The position numbers and the translations under genes are program-made. Below are positions 1-6,498 of a stretch of DNA of 13,048 nt, in pieces. The number at the start of each line of letters is the position of its first letter. Position 1 is the stretch's first letter. The notes beneath the pieces are model-generated. The model was given only the letters and a program-made list of their open reading frames with translations, was not told where the DNA came from and searched no databases. Source of the stretch: Opitutales bacterium (GTDB lineage: Bacteria > Verrucomicrobiota > Verrucomicrobiia > Opitutales > Oceanipulchritudinaceae); contig SKLD01000454.1 in assembly GCA_007123395.1 (NCBI GenBank), positions 1 through 13,048 on the forward strand, read 5' to 3'.

Positions 1-825
1 GGCGGCGAGGTGATGGATGTCGCCCCACCGCCGGATGCGCGGATCAGTCAGAAACACGGGAAAGTCGTCCGGCGGCACGCTGAACGGTTGGATAACCACC
101 CAGTTCTCCAAGTCATCACTATGCAAGGCGATGGATTCCCACGGGACGAGGCTCGTGCCGTAGGACAGGAAAATCAGGACCTGGCCGGAACCTGCCGCCG
201 CTTGGACTCTTGTCTCCACGCCGACCATGCCCGGATCCTCCACGGTGGGTTCGACGGTGGCCCATGCCGCGCCGTCCGCCGAGGCCTTGACCTCCGTTCC
301 TTCCACCGCGACCCATCGGCCGGCGATGTGATCGAGCAGTTGCGCATTTGCGCCGAGGTTCGCCGTTTGGCTTTCCCAGGAATGGAGCGCATCTTCCGCG
401 GAGAATGCAAAGACGCGTTCGCCCGTAGACGCTCCGTCTTGAAGCAGCGCGAACGTGCCGTCGCCGTAGGCATCGGGAATCCCGGGCGCGGGAATGCGCC
501 GCCATGTGATCCGGTCCTCCGAGGCGAAGACAACACCGTCTTCCTCCGCAAACCATAGCGGGCCGACCCGCCTGCCCGCGAAAAAGCGGTGCCCGTCGGG
601 ATCAGTCCTCCATTCCACGCCGTCCGTCGACCGGTATGTCATGCCGCCGGATGACAAGCGGAAGGCGTCCTCCGCAAAGCGCACGGCGTCGAGTCCGTCC
701 TCGGCGAAAGGACCGCGCGGGAGCACCGTCGCATGGTGGCTGAACGCCGTCTCCGCGGCAGCGTGGGAAACTACGGCGCACGCAAGCAGGGCTGCCGGTT
801 TTATCGCAAGCAAGCGTATCCGCAT
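1..825 (-). CDS. Secreted 'DG..W' repeat (BNR/propeller-like) protein, partial
   Basis: The minus-strand frame is open for 275 codons from the ATG at 825-823 to the window edge, so the C-terminus is missing. Residues 1-24 form a signal peptide: basic start (MRIRLLAIKP), hydrophobic core, and a likely cut after HAAA. The mature part repeats a short motif about every 36-54 residues: STDGVEW (66-72), SEDRITW (102-108), AEDALHSW (143-150), SADGAAW (182-188) and SDDLENW (236-242). This resembles the blade-closing S-x-D-G-x-x-W element of sialidase/BNR-like beta-propellers common in Verrucomicrobiota secreted proteins. An in-frame stop at 880-882 and no ATG in between fix the start, although no Shine-Dalgarno sequence is visible. 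It is probably exported; substrate and role are unknown. The reading frame is secure, the fold is an inference. Confidence 0.75.
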   Translation of the reverse strand, partial: MRIRLLAIKPAALLACAVVSHAAAETAFSHHATVLPRGPFAEDGLDAVRFAEDAFRLSSGGMTYRSTDGVEWRTDPDGHRFFAGRRVGPLWFAEEDGVVFASEDRITWRRIPAPGIPDAYGDGTFALLQDGASTGERVFAFSAEDALHSWESQTANLGANAQLLDHIAGRWVAVEGTEVKASADGAAWATVEPTVEDPGMVGVETRVQAAAGSGQVLIFLSYGTSLVPWESIALHSDDLENWVVIQPFSVPPDDFPVFLTDPRIRRWGDIHHLAA

Positions 826-1165
826 AGTAAAAGAAGGATACGACAGCGCTTCGGAAACGGATGCAAGGAAGTATCGGTTTCAGGGAAGGCGTGTGCCCGA
901 AATCCTGCAACGGTGTTCCATGTCTTGCGGGCTCCCTCGAAACCGGGAAGCCTCCAACGCCCCAATAGCTACCCAAAAGTCCGGGCTCCGGGGACGGTGT
1001 TTCGTCGTTCCAGCGCGGAAGGGTGCGTAAACTATTACGAGAACAAAAACCTAACTCACGGATAAAAAACTTGCGCAATAAATAATTTTCTAGTTAATTA
1101 ATAATAAAGTCAGCTCATAGCTTTATTATTTGACAGAGTGTACACGCCGACGGGCTGGGGGCGGT
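826..1165. other. Intergenic region with hairpins, no gene seen
   Basis: This 340-base gap holds no convincing coding frame; frames crossing it have no family-like content. It has a GC-rich half (about 880-1020) and an AT-rich half (about 1030-1135). The GC-rich half contains a hairpin at 930-952, in which GGCTCCC pairs with GGGAAGCC (one bulged A) around an 8-nt loop, and a smaller CCGG/CCGG hairpin near 982-992. On the minus strand this would be the leader of the secreted protein gene starting at 825, so a structured leader or a dispersed intergenic repeat is possible. I could not match it to a known riboswitch or small RNA. Confidence 0.4.
1100..1130. repeat. AT-rich inverted repeat downstream of pilT
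   Basis: AATAATAAAG (1100-1109) and CTTTATTATT (1121-1130) are perfect 10-base complements around an 11-nt loop. The repeat lies 36 nt beyond the pilT stop on the minus strand and is followed there by AT-rich sequence. It could be a weak terminator for the pilT operon or the end of a small repeat element; it lacks the GC-rich stem of a classical intrinsic terminator. Confidence 0.5.
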
Positions 1166-2221
1166 TCAGTTGTCGAGGAGCGTGGCGAAGGTGTCTTTGT
1201 CGGAGGCCTTGAGGTAGGCTTCTTCGGCGGTTATGAGGCCGGCGTTGTAGGCTTGGCGGATGGAGGTGTCCATGAGGCGCATGCCGCGGTCGGCGCTGTT
1301 TTCGATGATGCCGCGGATGGCGCTGATGCGGCCGGTGCGGATGGTGTTGGGGAGGGCCTCGTGACGGAGAAGAATTTCATGCACGGCGATGCGGCCCTTC
1401 GGCTTGCGCTTGCACAGCAGCTGCGAGACGACGCAGGCAAGACTGCCCGAGAGCATGACGCGGATCTGGTCCTGCTCTTCGGCGGGAAAGGCGTCGATGA
1501 TGCGGTCGACGGTCTTTGGTGCGTTGTTGGTGTGCAAGGTGCCGAAGACGAGCATGCCCATGGAGGCGCAATTGAGGGCGAGCTTGATGGTCTCGAGTTC
1601 GCGCATTTCGCCGACGAGTACGATATCGGGATCGGCGCGCATGGCCCCGCGCAAGGCGTTGGCAAAGGATGCCGTGTGTGTGCCGACCTCGCGGTGGACG
1701 ATGACGGACTGCTTGCGCGGGTGCATAAACTCGACGGGGTCCTCGATGGTGATGATGTGTTTCTGGTACTGCTCGTTGATGTAGTCGATCATTGCGGCGA
1801 GCGTGGTCGATTTGCCGCTGCCGGTGGGCCCGGTGACGAGGACGAGACCTTCGGAGTAGCCGCAGACCTCGCGGAGGACGTCGGGCAGGCCGAGTTTGGC
1901 GAAGGAGAGGATTTCGGCGGGGATGTGGCGGAAGACGGCGCTTTGGCCCCAGAAGTTGTAGAGGTAGCTGCCGCGGAAGCGCGCGAGGCCGGGGATCTCG
2001 TAGGCGAAGTCGAGGTCGCGCTTGCCGAGGTATTCGTTCCAGCGGTCCTCGGTGCAGATTTCGCGAAGCAGCGTTCCCATCGACTCTTCGGTGACAGGCT
2101 CGGCGGCGAGCGGGCGGATGGCGCCCGAGGCGCGGATTTTCGGCGGCGCGCCGACGCTGAGGTGCAGGTCGGAGCCGTCGGCTTCGAGCATTGCGCGCAG
2201 GTAGGTGTCGATCTGTGCCAT
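1166..2221 (-). CDS. pilT: Type IV pilus retraction ATPase, PilT family
   Basis: The product is a 351-residue cytoplasmic hexameric ATPase expected to power type IV pilus retraction (twitching, DNA uptake). The PilT N-domain signature is DGSDLHLSVGAPP (15-27). Then come the Walker A loop GPTGSGKS (131-138), the Asp box with IEDPVEF (159-165), Walker B DIVLVGEM (199-206) and the His box FGTLHTNNA (226-234). The C-terminal helix has AIRGIIEN (301-308), the counterpart of the AIRNLIRE motif needed for retraction in PilT. The length is normal for PilT. The frame is open back to an ATG at 2341, but that start would add 40 basic residues inside the upstream gene; MAQIDTYLRAML fits the family, so I chose 2221. 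The start lies 8 nt after the upstream stop with no Shine-Dalgarno sequence, which suggests translational coupling. Confidence 0.93.
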   Translation of the reverse strand: MAQIDTYLRAMLEADGSDLHLSVGAPPKIRASGAIRPLAAEPVTEESMGTLLREICTEDRWNEYLGKRDLDFAYEIPGLARFRGSYLYNFWGQSAVFRHIPAEILSFAKLGLPDVLREVCGYSEGLVLVTGPTGSGKSTTLAAMIDYINEQYQKHIITIEDPVEFMHPRKQSVIVHREVGTHTASFANALRGAMRADPDIVLVGEMRELETIKLALNCASMGMLVFGTLHTNNAPKTVDRIIDAFPAEEQDQIRVMLSGSLACVVSQLLCKRKPKGRIAVHEILLRHEALPNTIRTGRISAIRGIIENSADRGMRLMDTSIRQAYNAGLITAEEAYLKASDKDTFATLLDN

Positions 2222-2229
2222 GGCGGAGG

Positions 2230-3780
2230 TTACCAGTTGATGAGGCCCCGCGCTTTGGCGCCCGCCTCGCCGACTTCCGCTTCGGGCGGGGATTCGTCTC
2301 TTGAAGCGCGCAGACGGATTTCGCGCCGGGCGCTTTCGCACTTGAGGTTGGCCAGCGCAACTTCGTCGTGGAGCCGCCCTTCGCGCCAGAGTTCCATAAC
2401 GGAGCTGTCCATCGTGATCATGCCTTCGGCCTTCCCGGTTTCAATGATATTGGAGAGGCCCTGCGTTTTACCCTCGCGGATGAGGGCGGAGACGGCGAGA
2501 TTGCGCAACAGCACCTCGGCGGCGAGCACCAGCCCGCCCGCTCTCGCCGGGAGCAGGCGCTGGCAGATGATCCCCCGCAGGCTCTCCGCCACCATGGCGC
2601 GGATTTGGGATTGCTGAGCCGGGGGAAACACGTCGAGGAGGCGGTTCAGGGTGGTCGCAGCGTCGCGTGTGTGCATCGTGCCGATGACGAGGTGGCCCGT
2701 CTCGGAAGCGCTAATCGCCATCTCGATGGTTTCGAGGTCGCGCATTTCGCCGATGACAATGATGTCCGGATCCTGTCGGAGGGCGCCCTTGAGCGCGCTG
2801 TGATACGTCTGCGTATGGGTGCCGACGGCACGCTGGGTGATGACGCAGCGACCGGAGCGGTGGACGAATTCGATGGGATCCTCGATGGAGATGAGGTGGT
2901 CGTCGCGGGTCTCGTTGAGTCGCTGGACAAGGGCGGCGAGTGTGGTCGTCTTGCCCGAACCGACCGGGCCGGTGACGAGGATCAGCCCGTTGTGGTAGGC
3001 GAGGAGCCGGTCGATGGTTTCGGGGTTGCGGAAGCCGAGTTCGCTGAGCGTTTTTACGTCGCGGTTGACTGTGCGGTAGGTGCCGGCGCATCCGTCGCGA
3101 TGGCGCATGAGGTTGGCACGGTAGCGTTCGCCCGAGGAGAAGGGTAGGGCGAAGTCGATGTCGCGGCGGTTCTGGAATTCGGCCCACTCGGCGGTTGGCA
3201 CGAGAACCCGATTGAGCCCCTCGGCGACGCCGACGGTGAGCGGCTCCGGGTGCAGGTAGTGGGTTTTGCGGTCGCGCCGCACGAAAGGCCGTGCGCCCGC
3301 GCTCACGTGCAGGTCGCTTGCCCGGCTGGCCGAGGCGTAGCGCAGCAAGCCGATCATGGCCGCGCGGAGGACGCCGTCCGCCGCGCCTTCGAGGGAGGGA
3401 AAGTCGGGAAGGTCCGGCTCAATGCTGTCCGCCAGAACGAGCGCTTCGGCGCAGCCGCCGCAGACAGGCGGAGACGGTTCGGATGGCGGGGCGGGGTGAA
3501 GCGGCAGAGGCGGAAGACCGGTGTCGCTCAAGCTGCCGCTGTCCGCGCCGGATAGGCCGGCTGGCGGTTCTCCGCCTGCCGCCGCGCAGTCGCATGCCGT
3601 GTCCAGCAGACTCTGAAGACGATCCGTGTCGGTGGTGAAATTCAGGTCGAGAATACGCTCGCCGTAGGCCACCGCATCGTCATCGGTTCCCGCGCCATCC
3701 TTGAGCCTTTCAACATCGGAAAGTGCGAGCAGCCCGTTTTCGCGGCAGAGGTGGAGAAACCAACGGGTCGTCAAATCCAT
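2230..3780 (-). CDS. PilT/PilU-like ATPase with N-terminal extension
   Basis: This 516-residue protein is first in a two-gene operon with pilT. The C-terminal part (about 135-480) is a complete PilT-family ATPase: ASDLHVSAGARP (154-165), Walker A GPVGSGKT (271-278), ISIEDPIEF (298-306), Walker B DIIVIGEM (339-346) and His box IGTMHTRDA (366-374). Residues 1-65 look like a small helical domain, followed by a Pro/Ser/Gly-rich linker (about 70-105) and a VCGGC cysteine pair (107-110), none of it present in standard PilT. The AIRNLIRE position reads GLSNIIETG, so it may act as a PilU-like partner of the adjacent PilT. No Shine-Dalgarno sequence precedes the ATG at 3780, but the initial residues look domain-like and the upstream DNA is AT-rich promoter-type sequence. 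Pilus assembly genes are not in the window. Confidence 0.88.
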   Translation of the reverse strand: MDLTTRWFLHLCRENGLLALSDVERLKDGAGTDDDAVAYGERILDLNFTTDTDRLQSLLDTACDCAAAGGEPPAGLSGADSGSLSDTGLPPLPLHPAPPSEPSPPVCGGCAEALVLADSIEPDLPDFPSLEGAADGVLRAAMIGLLRYASASRASDLHVSAGARPFVRRDRKTHYLHPEPLTVGVAEGLNRVLVPTAEWAEFQNRRDIDFALPFSSGERYRANLMRHRDGCAGTYRTVNRDVKTLSELGFRNPETIDRLLAYHNGLILVTGPVGSGKTTTLAALVQRLNETRDDHLISIEDPIEFVHRSGRCVITQRAVGTHTQTYHSALKGALRQDPDIIVIGEMRDLETIEMAISASETGHLVIGTMHTRDAATTLNRLLDVFPPAQQSQIRAMVAESLRGIICQRLLPARAGGLVLAAEVLLRNLAVSALIREGKTQGLSNIIETGKAEGMITMDSSVMELWREGRLHDEVALANLKCESARREIRLRASRDESPPEAEVGEAGAKARGLINW

Positions 3781-3875
3781 GTGGGGTATTTCATTTAAAT
3801 TGCGTGGCTTCCGACAAGAAAAAAGGCGATTTAATCGACTTAAAATAAGTGCTTATAATGCCAGAATAAAGGCGC
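3781..3875. promoter_or_regulatory. AT-rich divergent promoter region
   Basis: This is the most AT-rich stretch between the leftward pilT operon and the rightward glycosylase gene. A perfect TATAAT lies at 3854-3859 on the plus strand. The hexamer 17 nt upstream, TTAATC at 3831-3836, matches the sigma-70 -35 consensus in only 3 of 6 positions. Minus-strand promoter hexamers for the pilT operon are probably here too, but none stands out. Confidence 0.4.
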
Positions 3876-4124
3876 GTATGGCATCTGTCGCTATCGCGCG
3901 GGAGCGGGTGTATAAACACGTTACAGTTTACGGGAAAAATCCCCTTCGATGGCTCTGGAACCCAAGTGGTTGATTTTGTCCGGCATTTGCCGCCGGAGCC
4001 GAAGCGGCGTGTCCGCGCGGCATTGAAAGACGCGGGCAAACTTCGCGGCGAATCTGATGCGGTGAGGGGCGGGCATTCCGGCTTTTGGGTGGACGGGCGG
4101 GGCGGACTCGGCATCGTCGACGGT
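3870..4124 (+). pseudogene. Possible RelE/ParE-type toxin remnant
   Basis: The frame that enters the glycosylase gene is open from 3870 and reads GKIPFDGSGTQVVDFVRHL, then PPEPKRRVRAALKDAGKLRG, and later SGFW. This resembles the first half of short RelE/ParE-family toxins: a beta strand, then helices with LPPxxKRRVRxAL, then GFWRLR. The frame has no ATG or GTG before 3966. In the next frame GTG at 3908 gives VYKHVTVYGK, and dropping one A from the A5 run at 3935-3939 would join the two parts. After SGFW a third frame gives RAGRTRHRRRYA, like the RelE RxGRYRxxY strand. I infer a decayed toxin gene with at least two frameshifts. The alternative is that GTG 3966 begins a longer glycosylase. No antitoxin gene is seen. 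Confidence 0.35.
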
Positions 4125-5093
4125 ATGCGAGAGGAATTGCAGGCCGTGGTGGAAGAACTGAAGGCGATGCGCGACGCCGGCGTCTCCCACGTGTATCTGG
4201 CCGACGGCACGCTGGGGAACCTGCGTGCGGCAGTTAGTGCGGCGGGTTCCGCGACGACGAAGCCCGCCGTCGCGGCCCCGGCTCCGGCGCGGGGCGGGCC
4301 CGCGCCTGCCCGCCGCAAAACCGCCAGCGATTCCGGCGGCGTGCGGGAGATGGTCTTGCCAATGGGTGAGGGAGGTGCGCGGGAGTCGCGGAAGGCGGCC
4401 CCCAAGCCTGCTAAGCCGGGTCCGTCCGTACCGATTCCTCCGCCGCCGGTGGTGGAGCTGCCGGACGGAGATGCGACAGAGCAGTTGGCATGGCTGCGCA
4501 AGAGGGTCTTGCAGTGTCCGGTGTGCAATGCACGGGTGAAGCCGGGGAAGAAAGTGGTATTCGGGGTCGGCGGGACACAGGCGGACATCTTTTTCTGCGG
4601 GGAGGCACCGGGTGCCGAAGAAGAAGTAGAGGGTGAGCCCTTTGTCGGACCGGCAGGGCAACTGCTCACGAAGATTATCGGGGCGATGGGTTTGTCACGC
4701 GGCGATGTCTACATTGGCAACATTATGAATTGGCGGCCGGAAATGCCGACCTCCGTTGGGAATCGTCCGCCGACGGCAGAGGAAATGGCGTTTTGCCTGC
4801 CGTATTTGCGCGCGCAAGTGGAGGTCGTCGCCCCGAAGGTCATCGTGGCCTTGGGCAAGACGGCGGTTGATGGTTTGCTCGGGCCCGACCCGCGGCGTAA
4901 GATGGGGCAGGTGCGCGGCAAGTGGCACGAATTCCTGGGGATACCGCTCCTGCCCACCTTCCATCCGAGCTACCTGCTGCGCAATGACACGCTGCGCACA
5001 AAGCGCATGGTGTGGGAAGACATGATGCAGGTGATGGAGCGGGTTGGCATGCCTGTGAACGAGCGCCAGCGGCGCTATTTTCTCCCGCGATGA
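4125..5093 (+). CDS. Uracil-DNA glycosylase, family-4-like, with long N-terminal arm
   Basis: The product should remove uracil from DNA in base excision repair. Residues 1-40 are a short helical domain, 41-112 an Ala/Pro-rich linker, and 113-322 the catalytic domain. Key motifs are CPVC (131-134), GEAPGAEEEVEGEPFVGPAG (159-178), NIMNWRP (199-205), NRPPTAEEMAFC (213-224), VRGKW (263-267) and HPSYLLRN (280-287). Family 4 enzymes such as Thermus UDGa hold a 4Fe-4S cluster with four cysteines, the third in NIVKCRPP; here that residue is Trp203. Cys131, Cys134 and Cys224 remain, and an extra Cys158 sits just before motif A. GTG at 3966 would add 53 residues, but these look like an unrelated toxin remnant, and MREELQAVVEEL resembles the usual beginning of verrucomicrobial relatives, so I prefer ATG 4125. 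Neither start has a Shine-Dalgarno sequence. Confidence 0.88.
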   Translation: MREELQAVVEELKAMRDAGVSHVYLADGTLGNLRAAVSAAGSATTKPAVAAPAPARGGPAPARRKTASDSGGVREMVLPMGEGGARESRKAAPKPAKPGPSVPIPPPPVVELPDGDATEQLAWLRKRVLQCPVCNARVKPGKKVVFGVGGTQADIFFCGEAPGAEEEVEGEPFVGPAGQLLTKIIGAMGLSRGDVYIGNIMNWRPEMPTSVGNRPPTAEEMAFCLPYLRAQVEVVAPKVIVALGKTAVDGLLGPDPRRKMGQVRGKWHEFLGIPLLPTFHPSYLLRNDTLRTKRMVWEDMMQVMERVGMPVNERQRRYFLPR

Positions 5094-5136
5094 GGCATGG
5101 ATGACCAATCCGGCGGGGGCCTGTCGTCGATGGTGC

Positions 5137-5224
5137 TCAATCAAATTCGGCGACGTTGAGTATCCCAACGGGTTTACGCAGGTCTCATGACCTGGGCTCC
5201 GGTGAGTTGGCTCTCTGTCAGCCA
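5137..5224 (+). other. Cluster of small inverted repeats downstream of the glycosylase gene
   Basis: Several short stems are packed here. CTCAA (5137-5141) can pair with TTGAG (5156-5160). CAGGTC (5179-5184) pairs with GACCTG (5189-5194) around TCAT, enclosed by CCAAC (5165-5169) and GTTGG (5206-5210). TGGCT (5208-5212) can pair with AGCCA (5220-5224). No T-run follows on either strand, so these are not classical terminators. The stretch may be a structured 3' end or a small RNA; I do not recognise a family. Confidence 0.3.
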
Positions 5225-5260
5225 TTCGGGTCTGCTGTGGTGCGACGAAGCGTATGGCGC

Positions 5261-5294
5261 AAAAAAGCCGCGGCTTCCTTTGGGAAACCGCGGC
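5261..5294 (-). terminator. Rho-independent terminator of the lipoprotein gene
   Basis: Read on the minus strand, GCCGCGGTTTCC and GGAAGCCGCGGC form a 12-bp stem (one T-G wobble) closed by a CAAA tetraloop, followed at once by six T residues (AAAAAA at 5261-5266 on the plus strand). It lies 35 nt past the lipoprotein stop at 5330. On the plus strand no T-run follows, so it probably works in one direction only. Confidence 0.9.
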
Positions 5295-5329
5295 GTTGAA
5301 CCTAGATGAGTTGCGGGGAGACCGGGCGC

Positions 5330-5767
5330 TTATTCGTCGGTGATCCTATCCAACTCCTCGCGCGCCTCGTCGTAGGCCTCCGTAAGGCGGTTCCATCCGT
5401 CGCGCAGGGCGTCGGCAGAGGCGTCGCGTCCATCCGCGAGGGTGGACTGGAATGCTTCCCAAGCGTCCTCCAGTTCGGCCATGGCGTCGTCGAAAGTCGA
5501 ACGCCCGGCGGCACCGGCGTCTTCGGCTTCCGATTGCAGGTCTGACATGCGGTCGGCGAAACGGTCGCGCTGTTCTTCATAGGTGGAACGAAGCGTGTCG
5601 GCTTGCTCGCCCATGTAGTCGCGCGTTGTTTCCGTCCGTTCTTCCATCTCGTCGCGGAGGTCTTCGTGGTCTTCGTCTTCGCGCTCGCCGCAAGCGGTGA
5701 GGGTGGCGAAGACGGCGACTGCGGTGGTGGCGGCGAGGACGTGTTTGAGCGTTTTGTGGATGTTCAT
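5330..5767 (-). CDS. Small acidic coiled-coil lipoprotein
   Basis: This is a 145-residue lipoprotein of unknown function. Residues 1-25 form a lipoprotein signal peptide (basic MNIHKTLKH, a hydrophobic stretch, then the lipobox LTAC), with Cys26 as the lipid-modified residue. The rest is almost wholly charged and helical: many Glu/Asp/Arg residues with heptad-like spacing (for example EEQRDRFADRM and ELEDAWEAF), no predicted strands and no catalytic motif, so it probably forms a periplasmic coiled coil. The frame is open to 5833, but ATG 5767 is correct: AAAAGGA lies 9 nt upstream, a clear Shine-Dalgarno sequence, and the signal peptide starts there. It lies 194 nt downstream of the DUF1328 gene on the same strand and ends in a strong terminator. 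A role in envelope stress is suggested only by this neighbour. Confidence 0.85.
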   Translation of the reverse strand: MNIHKTLKHVLAATTAVAVFATLTACGEREDEDHEDLRDEMEERTETTRDYMGEQADTLRSTYEEQRDRFADRMSDLQSEAEDAGAAGRSTFDDAMAELEDAWEAFQSTLADGRDASADALRDGWNRLTEAYDEAREELDRITDE

Positions 5768-5776
5768 GATGTTTTT

Positions 5777-5783
5777 TCCTTTT
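5777..5783 (-). promoter_or_regulatory. Shine-Dalgarno of the lipoprotein gene
   Basis: AAAAGGA on the minus strand with a 9-nt spacer to the ATG at 5767. It settles the internal start over the upstream ATG at 5833. Confidence 0.75.
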
Positions 5784-5961
5784 GGGTTACTGTTTGCGTT
5801 TTTATGGTTGTTCAGACCGAACGGTGGATCCATGGGTCCAAACGAAAACCTTTCCGTTCCGCGCCGGATTCAGAATGACATCTCCGCGGGCGAAGTAGCC
5901 TTGCTGGCAGTGAATCTGCGCGGGGAGGGCGCATTTGTGTCACGCCGTTCTGTCGGGCGAT

Positions 5962-6135
5962 TCAAGCACGGGGAGGGCGCCGCCCGAGCCCTAAAATGAG
6001 TGACACGATGAACAGGACGATGAAGATGAAGAAGAGGACTTGCGCAATGCCCATGGAAGCTTCGGCGATTCCTCCAAAACCGAAAATAGCGGCGAGGATG
6101 GCAATGATGAAGAACACGGCGGCCCAATATAGCAT
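5962..6135 (-). CDS. DUF1328/YtjA family small membrane protein
   Basis: The product is a 57-residue inner-membrane protein. MLYWAAVFFIIAIL matches the conserved start of the DUF1328 (YtjA) family; the first membrane helix covers about 4-21, the FGFGGIAEAS turn (18-27) is the family hallmark, the second helix covers about 30-50, and a short basic tail GRRPPRA ends it. The length is typical. Its biochemical function is unknown; family members are often found near stress-induced envelope genes in other bacteria. The ATG at 6135 has the best Shine-Dalgarno sequence of the window (AAAGGAG, 5-nt spacer); the open frame to 6243 adds 36 residues that look like leader sequence read through. The lipoprotein gene follows on the same strand after 194 nt, with no obvious terminator between, so co-transcription is possible. 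Confidence 0.92.
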   Translation of the reverse strand: MLYWAAVFFIIAILAAIFGFGGIAEASMGIAQVLFFIFIVLFIVSLILGLGRRPPRA

Positions 6136-6140
6136 AGTAG

Positions 6141-6147
6141 CTCCTTT
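6141..6147 (-). promoter_or_regulatory. Strong Shine-Dalgarno of the DUF1328 gene
   Basis: AAAGGAG on the minus strand, 5 nt before the ATG at 6135. It decides the start and stands out in a window where most genes lack such a site. Confidence 0.85.
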
Positions 6148-6498
6148 CGTTGAGTGGCTTTTCGGTAGTTGATGATCGTTCCCCCTCTGTCCTTTTTGCG
6201 CGCGGGATCTTCCCCGGACTGCGAAGTGGCGAGCGGGAAACAAAGTTACGCCTGCACGGACCGGGAGCGCAAACAGCGCAGCACGTTTTTCGCGAAACGA
6301 TGTGTATACGGGTCAATTCTACGGGCTGCATGGGCTGTGTCTCCGGAGAAACCGGGGCGTTTCCCTTTGCGCACGGACGACACCCCGCATTTCGCGGGAT
6401 CCTCCTAATCGTGCGAAGAGGGGTGAATCCGGCCTTGCCACGGGTGCCTCGCCGAAGTCATGAAAAGTGTTTTTCGAAAGTGAATGCGCACGAACCCT
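6148..6498. other. Divergent intergenic region, no gene seen
   Basis: About 350 bases separate the DUF1328 gene (leftward) from rpiB (rightward). No frame here looks like a protein. Visible elements are the perfect 10-base palindrome TTTCGCGAAA (6288-6297), a possible operator or short hairpin, and a small CCCGC/GCGGG hairpin near 6392-6408. Promoters for both flanking genes must lie here, but I see no clear -35/-10 pair. A GGAAC box on the minus strand near 6177-6181 recalls ECF-sigma -35 elements, but no matching -10 was found. Confidence 0.35.

Noticed and set aside
880..1040. A cobalamin, c-di-GMP or 6S-type RNA in the intergenic block
   Set aside because: Short words resemble parts of these families but the conserved core strings and closing stems are missing.
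602..1078. A 158-codon minus-strand open frame reaching into the secreted protein gene
   Set aside because: It overlaps the signal-peptide-coding frame starting at 825 in a different frame and has no signal or domain; its upper half is the unexplained non-coding block.
1130..1135. TTGACA as a promoter -35 box
   Set aside because: No -10-like hexamer lies 16-18 nt downstream, and it would fire antisense into pilT.
1130..2617. A 495-codon plus-strand open frame opposite the pilT genes
   Set aside because: Antisense to two well-supported PilT genes; composition is the Gly/Asp/Val/Ala-rich type expected from a GC-rich shadow, with no family motif.
3791..4669. A 292-codon minus-strand open frame over the glycosylase gene
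   Set aside because: Low-complexity Ser/Pro/Thr-rich translation opposite the Ala/Pro-rich linker; no start signal or family resemblance.
5161..5230. A tRNA gene in the hairpin-rich gap
   Set aside because: No T-loop GTTCRA-type motif, no 7-bp acceptor stem and no CCA-adjacent pairing on either strand.
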